64,000 bases of DNA from Stomorhina lunata (lineage: Eukaryota > Arthropoda > Insecta > Diptera > Rhiniidae), in the NCBI GenBank assembly GCA_933228675.1, contig OW121744.1, positions 25,795,642-25,859,641 on the forward strand, in the 5' to 3' direction. A program made the position numbers and the translations under genes. Below, piece after piece: positions 9,283 through 21,789 of this stretch (positions are counted from its first letter, which is position 1; each line of letters begins with the position of its first letter). The notes under the pieces are model-generated. The model made no database searches. It had not been told where the DNA came from and was given only the letters and a program-made list of their open reading frames with translations.

Positions 9283-12200
9283 ATGTCATTCAGTCAAGAT
9301 AAACAAGATCTAAAATTTCTCTCAACTCAACGCTTTACTCTACTGCAGTTGGGTATCGATATGGACGCACCCAAAGGAAAGAAACTACTCAAGAATCATT
9401 GGAAATTTTTTGCTATAATAGGTGCCAGCTTGTACATGGAAAGTGCTTTCGTATTATTTTTGATCCATAATTTTTCGAATATTGATGTTGCAACGCGGGT
9501 TATGTCCCTGTTGAATGGCGGACTTTTGGATTTTATAAAGATTATAGTTTTTTTGGCAAAGGCTGACAAATTGTTTAACCTAATTTGGGACATGAATCGT
9601 TTGGACAAAGAAGGTTATTTTTTGAATTTTATTTTTCATGGTGAAAAACTAAAGTTACCTTTTGTAATTTTCCTTAGCCGATGAACAAGATTATCAGATT
9701 TGGCTCTCCGAAAATCGTATTTGCCAAATGCTAGGAAAGATATATCTGTATTGTTGCATGATTGCTGCTTTTTTTGCCACTTTTATACCCATATTTTTTA
9801 TGGTCCTCGATTATATTCGAAATGGAGAATTTAATCAGATGCTAATTTTTGATGCTAAGTAAGTAAGAAATGAAATAAGATATTCTAATATCCGAAATTT
9901 TTATATACAAAATTTTCGTTAAAAAAATTTTTCAATATAAAATAAAAATTTTCTACGGAAACATTTTTTAACGAAACATTTTTTAAACGAAAAACGATCT
10001 ACAGAAAAATTTTCTATAGAAGCATTTTTATGAAAAAATTTCTATAGAAAAATTTGTATGAAAAATTTTTTACAGAAAAATTTTTCTATAGAAAATTTTT
10101 CATTAAATTTTTCTATAGAAAAACTTTTATGATAAGTTTTTTATAGAACAATTTGTATGAAAAGTTTACTACAGAAACATTTTTATGAAAAGTTTGATAT
10201 AGAAAATCTTGATAGAAAACTTTTTATAAAAAGTTTTCTATAGAAAAATTTTGATGAAAACTCTTCTATACAAAAATTTTTATGAAAAATTTTCTATAGA
10301 AAAATTTTTATGAAAAATTTTCTATAGAGAAATTTTTATGAAAAATTTTCTATAGAAAAATTTTTATGAAAAATTTTCTATAGAAAAATTTTTATGAAAA
10401 ATTTTCTATAGAAAAATTTTTATGAAAAATTTTCTATAGAAAAACTTTTATGAAAAATTTTTTATAGAAAAATTTTTATGAAAAATTTTCTTTAGAAAAA
10501 TTTTTTATAGAAAAATTTTTATGAAAAATTTTCTATAGAAAAATTTTTATGAAAAATTTTCTATAGAAAAATTTTTATGAAAAATTTTCTATAGAAAAAT
10601 GTTTATGAAAAATTTTCTATAGAAAAATTTTTATGAAAAAATTTCTATAAAAAAATTTTTATGAAAAATTTTCTATAGAAAAATTTTCTATAGAAAAATT
10701 TTTATGAAAAATTTTCTATTTATAGAAACATTTTTATAAAAAATTTTCTATAGAAAAATTTTATAAAAAATTTTCTATAGAAATATTTTGAAGAAAAATT
10801 TTGAAGAAAAATTTTCTATAGAAAAATTTTGAAGAAAAATTTCGAAGAAAAATTTTTTTTACAAAAATTTTGAATGAAAAATTTTCTATAGAAAAATTTG
10901 AATGAAAAATTTTCTATAGAAAAATTTGTATGAAAAATTTTCTATAGAAAAATTTTTATAAAAAATTTTCTATAGAAAAATTTTTATGAAAAATTTTCTA
11001 TAGAAAACTTTTTACGAAAAATTTTCTATAGAAAAATTTTTATGAAAAAATTTTCTATAGAAAAATGTATATGAAAAAGTTTTGATAAATAATTTTTCTT
11101 GAAAAATTTTTATAAAAAAATTTATGAACAAATTTTTATACAAAAATTTACATTAAAAATTTTTTTAACAATAATTTTCTACAACATTTTTTACCGAATT
11201 TTTATAACGAAAAATTTTCTATAGAAAAAATGTTATAACGAATAATTATTTATAGAAATATTTTTTAACGAAAAATTTGGTATATGGTTATACAATAAAT
11301 GACTTCTAAAAAATTTTTTTGTGATAAAAATTTTTCTATAAAAAAATTTTCTTCAAAAAATTTTTCGCTATAAAAATATTTCTATAGAAAATTTTTCATT
11401 ATAAAAAATTTTCTATAGAAAATTGTTCATTGTAAAAACTTTACTATAGAAAATCTTCCGTTACAAAAATTTTTCTATAGAAAATTTTTCATTACAAAAA
11501 TTTTTCTATAGAATTTTTTTTTATAAAAAACTTTCAATTTTTTATTATAAAAAATTCAAAAAAAAAAATTTGTTTTAACAAATTTTCTATAGAAAAGTTT
11601 TCATTTTAAAAAATTTTCTATAGAAAATTTGTTGTTTAAAAAAATTTCTATAGAAAATTTGTTGTTTAAAAAAATGTCTATAGAAAATTTTTTTCTATAG
11701 AAAAATTTTTTTTTTCAAAAAAAGAATAAAAGTTTGTTTTTGATTATATTAATCCCTTATAATTTCCAATAGGTTTCCCTTTGACGATGGCAGCGTTTTT
11801 ATATTTGTTGTCAATTATTTAGTTTGCATCATTTATATGTTTACCCTACTAAATATTACAGTGGCCATTGACAGTCTCTACGGTTGGTACATCTTCAATA
11901 TATCAGCCCATTTTCGTATTTTAAGGTGCAAATTCCAAAAGGTAGCTTTGAAGCTAGAAAACGTTGATAGCAGAACTTTTAATCATGATTTTGCCATAAT
12001 AGTTCGTTATCATATAAAAACCTTAGACTTCGTGGAAGACCTGAGTGATATATTTGGTGATATTTTATTTTTTGAAGTCACATTCAATTGCTTGCAAATG
12101 TGTTTCTCCCTTTACACTCTAACGAATGATCAAAATATTGCAAATATGCCCTTTAATTTTACAGTAATAGTTACGGTTACGCTGCAACTGATGATTTACT

Positions 12201-12559
12201 GTTTTGGAGGTCAGAAAATTAAGAATGAGGTGAATATTTGGAATTAGGTATTAGGAAAATATTTTTTAAATTGATTTTGTTAAAAGAGTTCAACATTGTG
12301 CTCGGATATCTATATCTTATTTCCTTGGCATAAGCTTTCAGTGCATCAAAAGAAGTTAATTCTTATGTCTTTGATGCGTTCCCAAAAGTTATCAGTTTTT
12401 AGTGGCCTCTTCTTTGAAGCGGATAATGATCTATTGGTTTATGTAAGTAACTTTTTTTAAGAGAGAAATAAACTTTGAATTTTTTTTAATCCTCTTTCAT
12501 TATAGATTTTGAAAACGGCTTATTCTTTCAGTGCTTTAATATCATTTATGAAGGAATAG
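9283..12559 (+). CDS. Insect odorant receptor (7-transmembrane, five exons, 392 aa)
   Basis: Exons 9283-9613, 9678-9858, 11773-12229, 12287-12442 and 12506-12559 join with matching phases (1, 2, 0, 0) and GT..AG borders. Introns are 64, 1914, 57 and 63 bp. The protein starts MSFSQDKQDLKFLSTQRF and has hydrophobic segments near residues 41-62, 75-93, 131-155, 179-203, 264-287, 297-315 and 374-390. The family signature sits at the C-terminus: FPWHKLSVHQKKLILMSL (335-352), MRSQK, and the final LKTAYSFSALISF. Length and C-terminal pattern are standard for fly odorant receptors, which form odour-gated cation channels with Orco in the dendrites of olfactory neurons. Start: cttaaaATG fits the fly context. 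No stop or frameshift seen, so it looks functional although intron 2 is filled with satellite. I cannot assign the ortholog. Confidence 0.93.
9895..11735. repeat. ~28-bp satellite filling intron 2 of the odorant receptor
   Basis: Monomers of about 28 bp (TTTTCTATAGAAAAA joined by TTTTTATGAAAAA) run from about 9,895. They are most regular at 10,270-10,700 and decay into several variants with CATTATAAAAA spacers by 11,735. The array lies wholly between donor 9859 and acceptor 11772, leaving about 36 bp at each end for splice signals. Confidence 0.92.
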
Positions 12560-13518
12560 AAAGACTTTAAACAGATTAAACAATTATGAAATGATATACA
12601 TTTCAATTAGATTTTGCACGATGTGCAATTTTAAATTATATAGAAGACCTTCAAAATAATAAATTTGAATGATATTAAATTTCGCACTTAAATAAAGAAA
12701 ACAACTATTACTAAACTTTCATATTTATATAAATACTAGTATAACTTAGAAGTCAGAAATGAACTTAAAGTTCGTATTTTTAGTGCAATATTAGAAAACC
12801 TAAGTTAAATGTTAAATCACATCTTTCACAAGAAAATAGAGCTACAAATATTTACGACTTTTTAAACATTTTTTATATAAATTTTTTCGAATATTGTATT
12901 AAATCAATAAGTTTTCATTTTCATAATCACATAATTCAGACAAAAGATTTTTTTTAAAAAAAAGTTAGAAATATTATTTAAATAAAACATCATTTGCAAA
13001 GTCATGTCGTTTTCAACATTTGTTTCTTAAGTCTTTTGTTTTACAATTATTTTTCTTATTTTCTTTTGTCTCTTGATAATTGTTTGTTTTTTTTTCTTGC
13101 CATATTTTTCACGTATTGATTCATATTTATTTGAAGACAGCTTGAACTAGTTTCCTAACATCTTTTCTGTTTTCGGATTGTAAGTGCAACGAATTTATTT
13201 TTCTATAGTCATACCATAAAAGTGGTAAGAAAAAAATCTACTCTTTATAGAGTTAATCAATAAATTATTTAATTTTTTTTTTGCGCTTCGAGCTGAACTA
13301 CAAAACTACAATATATTTATTTAGTTATGTGAACAATTGTTACAATTTTTTATTACTAAAAGAGCGCTAAGGAAAATTTGAATCAAAAAAGTTGTTTTTA
13401 TTTTGAGTAGATCAACTAAATTGTTAAGTTCATTTTGCTAAAACAAATAAATATGTGGAAGACAGTTTGTGGGTTTAAATTAAAGGAATAGAATCTTGGG
13501 ACATTTTTGGATACCTAA
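12560..13518. other. 3' flank of the odorant receptor and AT-rich spacer
   Basis: A poly(A) signal AATAAA at 12691-12696 lies about 130 bp after the stop and is a plausible transcript end. A reverse copy of the short dispersed motif (CTTAAGTCTTTTGTTTTA, 13026-13043) follows. No other gene seen. Confidence 0.45.
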
Positions 13519-13536
13519 AACGAGTACTGATCGACT
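13519..13536 (+). repeat. 18-bp direct repeat at the left border of the 15-bp satellite
   Basis: AACGAGTACTGATCGACT is present here and again exactly at 18531-18548. The last bases (CGACT) are also the start of the satellite monomer, so this looks like the original single-copy locus split by the array. Confidence 0.9.
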
Positions 13537-16500
13537 GTAGCCAGACTGACTATAGTCAGACCGACCAAAGTTAGAACGACTATAATCAAACCGACTATAG
13601 TCAGACCGACTACAGTCAGACCGATTATAGTCAGACCGACTATAGTCAGCCCGACTATAGTCAGACCGACTACAGTCAGACCGATTATAGTCAGACCGAC
13701 TATAGTCAGACCGACTATAGTCAGACCGACTATAGTCAGACCGACTATAGTCAGACCGACTATAGTCAGACCGACTATAGTCAGACCGCCTATAGTCAAA
13801 CCGACTATAGTCAGAACGACTATGGTCAGAACGACTATAGTCCGACCGCCTATAGTCAAACCGACTATCGTCAGAACGACTATGGTCAGAACGTCTATAG
13901 TCAGACCGACTACGGACAGTCCGACTATAGTCAGACCGACTTTAGTCAGAACGACTATAGTCAGATCGATTATAGTCAGACCAACTATAGCCCGACCGTC
14001 TATAGTCAGACAGACTATGGTCAGACAGACTATGGTCAGACAGACTATAGTCAGACCGACTATAGTCAGACCGACTATAGTCAGACAGATTATAGTCAGA
14101 CAGACTATAGTCAGACCGACTATAGTCAGACCGACTATAGTCAGAACGACTATAGTCAGATCGATTATAGTCAGACCAACTATAGCCCGACCGTCTATAG
14201 TCAGACAGACTATGGTCAGACAGACTATGGTCAGACAGACTATAGTCAGACCGACTATAGTCAGACCGACTATAGTCAGACAGACTATGGTCAGACAGAC
14301 TATAGTCAGACCGACTATAGTCAGACAGACTATAGTCAGACAGATTATAGTCAGACAGACTATAGTCAGACCGACTATAGTCAAACCGACTATCGTCAGA
14401 ACGACTATAGTCAGATCGATTATAGTCAGACCAACTATAGCCCGACCGTCTATAGTCAGACAGACTATGGTCAGACAGACTATGGTCAGACAGACTATAG
14501 TCAGACCGACTATAGTCAGACCGACTATAGTCAGACAGATTATAGTCAGACAGACTATAGTCAGACCGACTATAGTCAGACCGACTATAGTCAAACCGAC
14601 TATAGTCAGACCGACTATAGTCAGACCGACTATAGTCAGACCGACTATAGTCAGACTGACTATAGTCGGACCGGCTATAGTCAGACCGACTATGGTCAGA
14701 GCTTCTATAGGTAGACCGACTATAGTTAGACCGACTATAGTCAGACCGAATATAGTCAGACAGATTATAGTCAGACAGACTATAGTCAGACCGACTATAG
14801 TCAGACCGACTATAGTCAGACAGATTATAGTCAGACAGACTATAGTCAGACCGACTATAGTCAGACCGACTATAGTCAAACCGACTATAGTCAGACCGAC
14901 TATAGTCAGACCGACTATAGTCAGACTGACTATAGTCGGACCGGCTATAGTCAGACCGACTATGGTCAGAGCTTCTATAGGTAGACCGACTATAGTCAGA
15001 CCGACTATAGTCAGACAGATTATAGTCAGACAGACTATAGTCAGACCGACTATAGTCAGACCGACTATAGTCAGACAGATTATAGTCAGACAGACTATAG
15101 TCAGACCGACTATAGTCAGACCGACTATAGTCAAACCGACTATAGTCAGACCGACTATAGTCAGACCGACTATAGTCGGACCGGCTATAGTCAGACCGAC
15201 TATGGTCAGAGCTTCTATAGGTAGACCGACTATAGTCAGACCGACTATGGTCAGAGCTTCTCTAGGTAGACCGACTATAGTCAGACCGAATACAGTCAGA
15301 ACGACTGTAGTCATACCGACAAAAGTCAGACCGACTATAGCCAGACCGACTACGGACTGTCCGACAATAATCAGACCGACTTTAATTAGACCGACTATAG
15401 CCCGACCGTCTATAGTCAGAGCTTCTATAGGTAGACCGACTATAGTCAGACCGAATATAGTCAGACTGACTATAGTCAAACCGACAAAAGTCAGACCGAC
15501 TATAGTCAGACAGATTATAGTCAGACAGACTATAGTCAGACCGACTATAGTCAGACCGACTATAGTCAAACCGACTATAGTCAGACCGACTATAGTCAGA
15601 CCGACTATAGTCAGACCGACTATAGTCAGACTGACTATAGTCGGACCGGCTATAGTCAGACCGACTATGGTCAGAGCTTCTATAGGTAGACCGACTATAG
15701 TTAGACCGACTATAGTCAGACCGAATATAGTCAGACAGATTATAGTCAGACAGACTATAGTCAGACCGACTATAGTCAGACCGACTATAGTCAGACAGAT
15801 TATAGTCAGACAGACTATAGTCAGACCGACTATAGTCAGACCGACTATAGTCAGACCGACTATGGTCAGAGCTTCTATAGGTAGACCGACTATAGTCAGA
15901 CCGAATATAGTCAGACTGACTATAGTCAAACCGACAAAAGTCAGACCGACTATAGTCAGACCGATTACAGTCAGACAGACTATATTCAGACAGACTATAG
16001 TCAGACAGACTATAGTCAGACCGACTATAGTCAGACCGACTATAGTCAAACTTACTATAGTCAGACCGACTATAGTCAGACCGACTATAGTCAGACTGTA
16101 GTCAGACCGACTATAGTCAGACCAACTATAGTCAGACCAACTATAGTAAGACTATAGTCAGACCGACTATAGTCAGACCGACTATAGTCAGACCGACTAT
16201 AGTCAGACCGACTATAGTCAGACCGACTATAGTCAGACCGACTATAGTCAGACCGACTGTAGTCAGACCGACTATAGTCAAACCGACTATAAACAGACCG
16301 AACCGGACTATAGTCAGAGCGAACCGCACTACAGTCAGACCGACTATAATCAGACCGCCTACGGTCAAACCGACTATAGTCAGACCGACTGTAGTCAGAC
16401 CGACTACAGTCAGACCGACTGTAGTCTGACCGACTATAGTCAGACCGACTATAGTCAGACCGACTATAGCCAGACTGACTATAGTCGGACCGGCTATAGT

Positions 16501-18530
16501 CAGACCGACTATGGTCAGAGCTTCTATAGGTAGACCGACTATAGTCAGACCGACTATGGTCAGAGCTTCTATAGGTAGACCGACTATAGTCAGACCGAAT
16601 ACAGTCAGAACGACTGTAGTCATACCGACAAAAGTCAGACCGACTATAGCCAGACCGACTACGGACTGTCCGACAATAATCAGACCGACTTTGGGCCGAC
16701 CGTCTATAGTCAGAGCTTCTATAGGTAGACCGACTATAGTCAGACCGAATATAGTCAGACTGACTATAGTCAAACCGACAAAAGTCAGACCGACTATAGT
16801 CAGACCGATTACAGTCAGACAGACTATAGTCAGACAGACTATATTCAGACAGACTATAGTCAGACAGACTATAGTCAGACCGACTATAGTCAGACCGACT
16901 ATAGTCAAACTTACTATAGTCAGACCGACTATAGTCAGACCGACTATAGTCAGACTGTAGTCAGACCGACTATAGTCAGACCAACTATAGTCAGACCAAC
17001 TATAGTAAGACTATAGTCAGACCGACTATAGTCAGACCGACTATAGTCAGACCGACTATAGTCAGACCGACTATAGTCAGACCGACTATAGTCAGACCGA
17101 CTGTAGTCAGACCGACTATAGTCAAACCGACTATAAACAGACCGAACCGGACTATAGTCAGAGCGAACCGCACTACAGTCAGACCGACTATAATCAGACC
17201 GCCTACGGTCAAACCGACTATAGTCAGACCGACTGTAGTCAGACCGACTATAGTCAGACCGACTGTAGTCTGACCGACTATAGTCAGACCGACTATGGTC
17301 AGACGATTTATAGCCAGACCGACTATAGTCAAACCGACAAAAGTCAGACCGACTATAGTCACACCGATTATAGTCAGACAGACTATAGTCAGACCGACTA
17401 TAGTCAGACCGACTATGGCCAGACCGACTTTTGTCAGACGTACTATAATGAGACCGACTACAGTCAGACCGACTATTGTCAGACCGACTATAGTCAGACC
17501 GACTATAAGCAGACCGACTATAGTCAGACCAACTGTAGTCAGACCGACTATAGTCAGACCGACTATAAACAGATCGATTATAGTCAGACGTACTATAATG
17601 AGACCGACTACAGTCAGACCGACTATAGTCAGACCAACTATAGGCAGACCGACTATAGTCAGACCGACAATAGTCAGACCGACTATAGTCAGACCGACTA
17701 TAGTCAGACCGACTGTAGTCAGACCGACTATAGTCAGACCGACTATAGTCAGACCGACTATAGTCAGACCGACTATAGTCAGACAGACTATAGTCAGACC
17801 GACTATAGTCAGACCGACTATAGGCAGACCGACTATAGTCAGATCGACTATAGTCAGACCGACTATAGTCAGACCGACTATAGTCAGACCGACTGTAGTC
17901 AGACCGACTATAGTCAGACCGACTATAGTCACACGGATTATAGTCAGACAGACTATAGTCAGACCGACTATAGACAGACCGACTATGGCCAGACCGACTA
18001 TTGTCAGACGTTCTATAATCAGAACGACTACAGTCAGACCGACTATAGTCAGACCGACTATAGGCAGACCGACTATATCAAACCGACCATAGCCAAACCG
18101 ACAAAAGTCAGACCGACTATAGTCACACCGATTATAGTCAGACCGACTATAGTCAGACCGACTATAGTCAGATGGACTATAGTCAGACCGACTATAGTCA
18201 GACCGACTATATCAGACCGACTATAGTCAGACCGACTATATTCAGACGGACTATAGTCGCCCTGACTATAGTCAGACTGACTGTAATCAGACCGACTACA
18301 GTCAGACCGACTATAGTCGGTTTTTATTATAGTCAGTCTCGACTATAGTCAGTATCGACTATAGTCGGTCTCGACTATAGTTTGTCTCGACTATAGTATG
18401 TCTTGACTATAATATGTCTGGACTATAGTATGTCTCGACTATAGTATGTCTCGACTATAGAGTGTCTCGACTGTAGTATATCTCGACTATAGTCTGTCTC
18501 GACTTTAGAGTGTCTCGGCTATAGTCTGTT

Positions 18531-18548
18531 AACGAGTACTGATCGACT
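18531..18548 (+). repeat. 18-bp direct repeat at the right border of the 15-bp satellite
   Basis: Exact second copy of AACGAGTACTGATCGACT, followed by non-satellite sequence (TTAAATTAAATG). Confidence 0.9.
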
Positions 18549-20333
18549 TAAATTAAATGTTTATAGTAGTCATTATTTAATTCTTTTAAATCTCTGCATA
18601 TTAATGACATGAGGGGGTTGGTTTCTGACTCTGCCTTGGTAAATGAATATTGGAATGAACTGAAGCCTAAGACTGAGTATCTTACCGCTATTTGTTATGG
18701 TTTTAAAAAATGTTCATTTTACAAAAGACAGACAACTTAAAGACGTTGACTTGCTCAAAGCCAACTTTGACTTTAGCAGCAGCTTCGACGTCTTATATAT
18801 TGGTTAAAGCCAAAGTAGTCAGAGTTGATTGGCTTTATAGTAAAACACTATTATAAGCAGATATCAGCTTGCAGACAAAGCCAAATACCTGTTGGCTGCA
18901 AAGACAAAGTTTTAAGTAAGTGTGGCGCTGCCAAACCGCAAATGAAATTAACAGCTTCAGCTAAAGCCACAGCACAGACCACTCTTACTACTTACTTAGG
19001 CCGCACACAATTTTCATTTCTTTAGTTTCTTAATGAAACGCAAACGATGCAGACGCATTTTAACGGAAATAACAACCTTTGAGTTATACAAAAGTGGATA
19101 ACAAAGTTCATAAATATTAAAAAGTGAAAAATTGTTATAGTTTAAAAAAAGAAATTTGATACAAAGAGAAAAGTTAAGAAAACGGTTTCAAAAATGTTGG
19201 AAAATTAAACAAGAAAATATTTATAGAAAAACCTCAAAAGTTTGAAAAACCAGAAAAAAAATACAAAAAAAATTTATAAGAAAAAAAGATTTAGTAAAAA
19301 ATTAGTTGAATTTTGTTTTATGAAAAAGCAAGAAAAAATATTTAAAAAAAAATTAAATAAATTAATTTTCTGGCACCAAAAGTTATTGTTTACGGGTTGT
19401 CTTATTTCCTTTTGAGTATTGATCTGCCTGGACTGGGAATTAAGCCAAATTAAAGCCAAAAAGGTAAGTTGAGCAGAAAACAATTTTGTTCAAAATTTTT
19501 TGTGGATAAAAAGTAGCATTTGCCAACTAAATATTGAAAGTTTTTTAATAAACGCAAGAGCTTCTTCAGACATGCAATTTATAATTTCATAAAAATTAAA
19601 AAAAAAAAACTGATATATATATATCTATAAATGATTGGCTATAACTAGCTAAACGCAACTACACCATTTGAAAAATAAAACAAGAAAGTATTGTTTTATG
19701 CTCCAATTATCGAGAAATTTGTTGAAAGGTGTATTGAATATTTTTTTCTACAAATTTCTGCAACTGGTTGGTATATATTTCTTTAACTCATATATTTTTT
19801 AAGTTTGTAGTTTTTGTAATTGAGGAGCTATTAAAAGCGGAGTTTTTACTTTCAGATTAAAACAAATAGTTAAATATATACATAAATAACAAACACCTCA
19901 AACATTTACAACTTTTCACATTGGTCAATGAAATGATAAGGAAAGTCAAGTGGAGAAAAATATTTATGTGAAAAATGAATGAAAGAGAAATTAAAAGCGT
20001 AAATTTACTAACAAATAGACCTTGATATTTAAAATTTATTGAAAAATATGCCTAGACATACATTTAATGAAGGCGTTTAATGATGTAAGTAATTTATTCG
20101 ACAATAATTTAAACTCGGATCTTAGGTTTATGCGATTATAACTTTTGTAAGCATACAAAGTTCTTTGCTTAAGTCTTTCGTTTTTAAGTATAGTTAAAGG
20201 GTTTCGTGTAATATGAAACCCTACTAAATTCTAGGATAAGTGGATAAGACTGAGGTAACCCGGACATATACAGAATAAACTCCATCATATTTAGCCATGA
20301 AAACATTGAGTTTCATCGTTATTTCTTAAAACA
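18549..20333. other. Spacer, part of it less AT-rich; no proven gene
   Basis: Positions 18,740-19,060 are clearly richer in G+C and repeat 'aaagcca' motifs (18,757, 18,806, 18,878, 18,962). The only frame there is 66 codons (18825-19025) without family resemblance. A donor-like AAGGTAAG occurs at 19459-19466. It could be an untranslated exon or control region. The rest is AT-rich with a reverse dispersed motif at 20161-20185. Confidence 0.3.
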
Positions 20334-21140
20334 AGTAAGAAAGCGCTATAGTCGGTCAAGCCGACCATACGATACCCTTCACCACTAAGGTCAAAGGTGT
20401 TATTTTTCTTGTATAAAGACAAATATTTGCTAAATTTTGCCATCATACAAACATTTTCTCAAAACTTATATATTCAACCTGTTTCCGTCATTTGGACTTA
20501 TATGGGAGCTAGGGTCAAATGTGGACCTATTATCTCGAAATTTGGCAAATTGATTACAGTTGTTACAAAAATTATGTATGCAAAAAATAAACTCAAAATT
20601 TTCATTATCTTTAGATTCACGAGCGTTTTAGTGGTTTTTTGTCTCATTTAGTGCGATTTTAAAGAAGTGTTTGTATGGGAGCTATGGTCAAATGTGGACT
20701 GATTTCAACGAAATTTGGTACAGTGACTTAAGTTTACATAAGCAGTATTTGTTTTAAATTTCATGAAAAGATATTGATATTTGTGGCCAATATATCAATT
20801 CCGGGAAGTGGGAGCTATGGGAGGTACCATAAATAATAGACCGATTTTGACAAATTTCAATAGTCATGGCCCCATTATCAAAAAAATGATCTGTGCCAAA
20901 TTTCATCAAATTATCTTTAGAATTGCGACCTGTAGTTTGATTACAAGGTTTACATGAGGGTCCTGCCAGCCAGCCAGACGGACGGACGGACGGACATCGC
21001 TAAATCGACTCAGAAAGTGATTCTGTGCCTATTGGTAGACTAAAAGGTGGGTCTAAGACAAATATTTCTATGTGTTACAAACATCAGCACAAACTTATAA
21101 TACTCTTTCCACCTATGGTGGTGAAGGGTATAAAAAATCA
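20334..21140 (+). repeat. Dispersed repeat DR1, copy 2 (nearly complete, ~0.8 kb)
   Basis: It runs from 'acaagtaagaaagcgctata' to 'ggtggtgaagggtataa'. ATACCCTTCACCAC near the left end (20371-20384) and its reverse complement near the right end are imperfect terminal inverted repeats. The inner blocks match 1960-2475 and 37893-38680. No intact protein frame. I read it as a non-autonomous element of uncertain class. Confidence 0.75.
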
Positions 21141-21789
21141 ATTAAAATTTGTACATTTTACACCTTTTAGAAGAAATCGATGCACAGTTGACTACAGTTG
21201 TCAAATACTTACATAATTTCCTCTACACGTGTATTTAATACAGACACTTCCTAAATGAACCTTCTTACCTATGTTGCTGTAATTCATAACAAAGCTATTA
21301 TTTATTTATAGTAAAATTCTTAAAACGAGTTCTTTGCTTAAGTCTTTCGTTTTCGACTCCAGATAATTTCGTTACAAGTGCAATAATTATAATTAGCAAT
21401 ACCTCAAAAACGGCTTAATAATTTATAAATATTCATAAAAAAAAGTTTAAACTATTTAAAGTACAGTCATTAACAATATCAGGGTTATTACGCCCTATAC
21501 AATTATGAGATTATTCTAAACTATCTCAGCATATAATTTTCTAAATATTAAATATTTTATTAACAGTAATGCTATTAAATAAAATAATAACTAATTAAAT
21601 TATATTTTTTTAAAAATAACCTTGTAACCTTTCAACTTGGTTTAACTAATATGACAAAAGCGGCTTTAGTAAATTAGCATTGCGGAATTTCCAACAATTT
21701 TATAGTTTAAATACCGAGTTAAGTATTCAAATATTATTTTTGTATTATCTAAAAATTGCTTAATTTCTACACATTTTAAACAATTTCTC
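21141..21789. other. AT-rich spacer
   Basis: Holds a reverse copy of the short dispersed motif (21329-21353, TTGCTTAAGTCTTTCGTTTT). Nothing else supported. Confidence 0.4.

Larger units (their letters stand above)
13519..18548. repeat. 15-bp satellite array (about 330 monomers) with higher-order structure
   Basis: Basic monomer CCGACTATAGTCAGA, with GACTATAGTC a perfect 10-bp palindrome. Variants (CAGACTATAGTCAGA, CCGATTATAGTCAGA, and a longer 'gcttctataggtagacc' block) recur in fixed order, so higher-order units exist, for example a block at 16091 repeated at 16950 (859 bp). From about 18,300 it changes to a ~16-bp form (GTCTCGACTATAGTAT). Both array ends are marked by AACGAGTACTGATCGACT. 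Because 15 is a multiple of three, frames of up to 844 codons stay open on both strands. They are not genes. Confidence 0.97.

Noticed and set aside
9614..9684. Alternative end of the odorant receptor exon 1 by read-through to a stop at 9682-9684
   Set aside because: The donor at 9614 joined to 9678 keeps phase and restores the conserved receptor sequence; the read-through residues do not match the family.
13515..16049. 844-codon minus-strand frame (LTIVG repeats) and 759-codon plus-strand frame (RPTIV repeats)
   Set aside because: Both are products of a 15-bp satellite lacking stops in these frames; they overlap on opposite strands and have no family signature.
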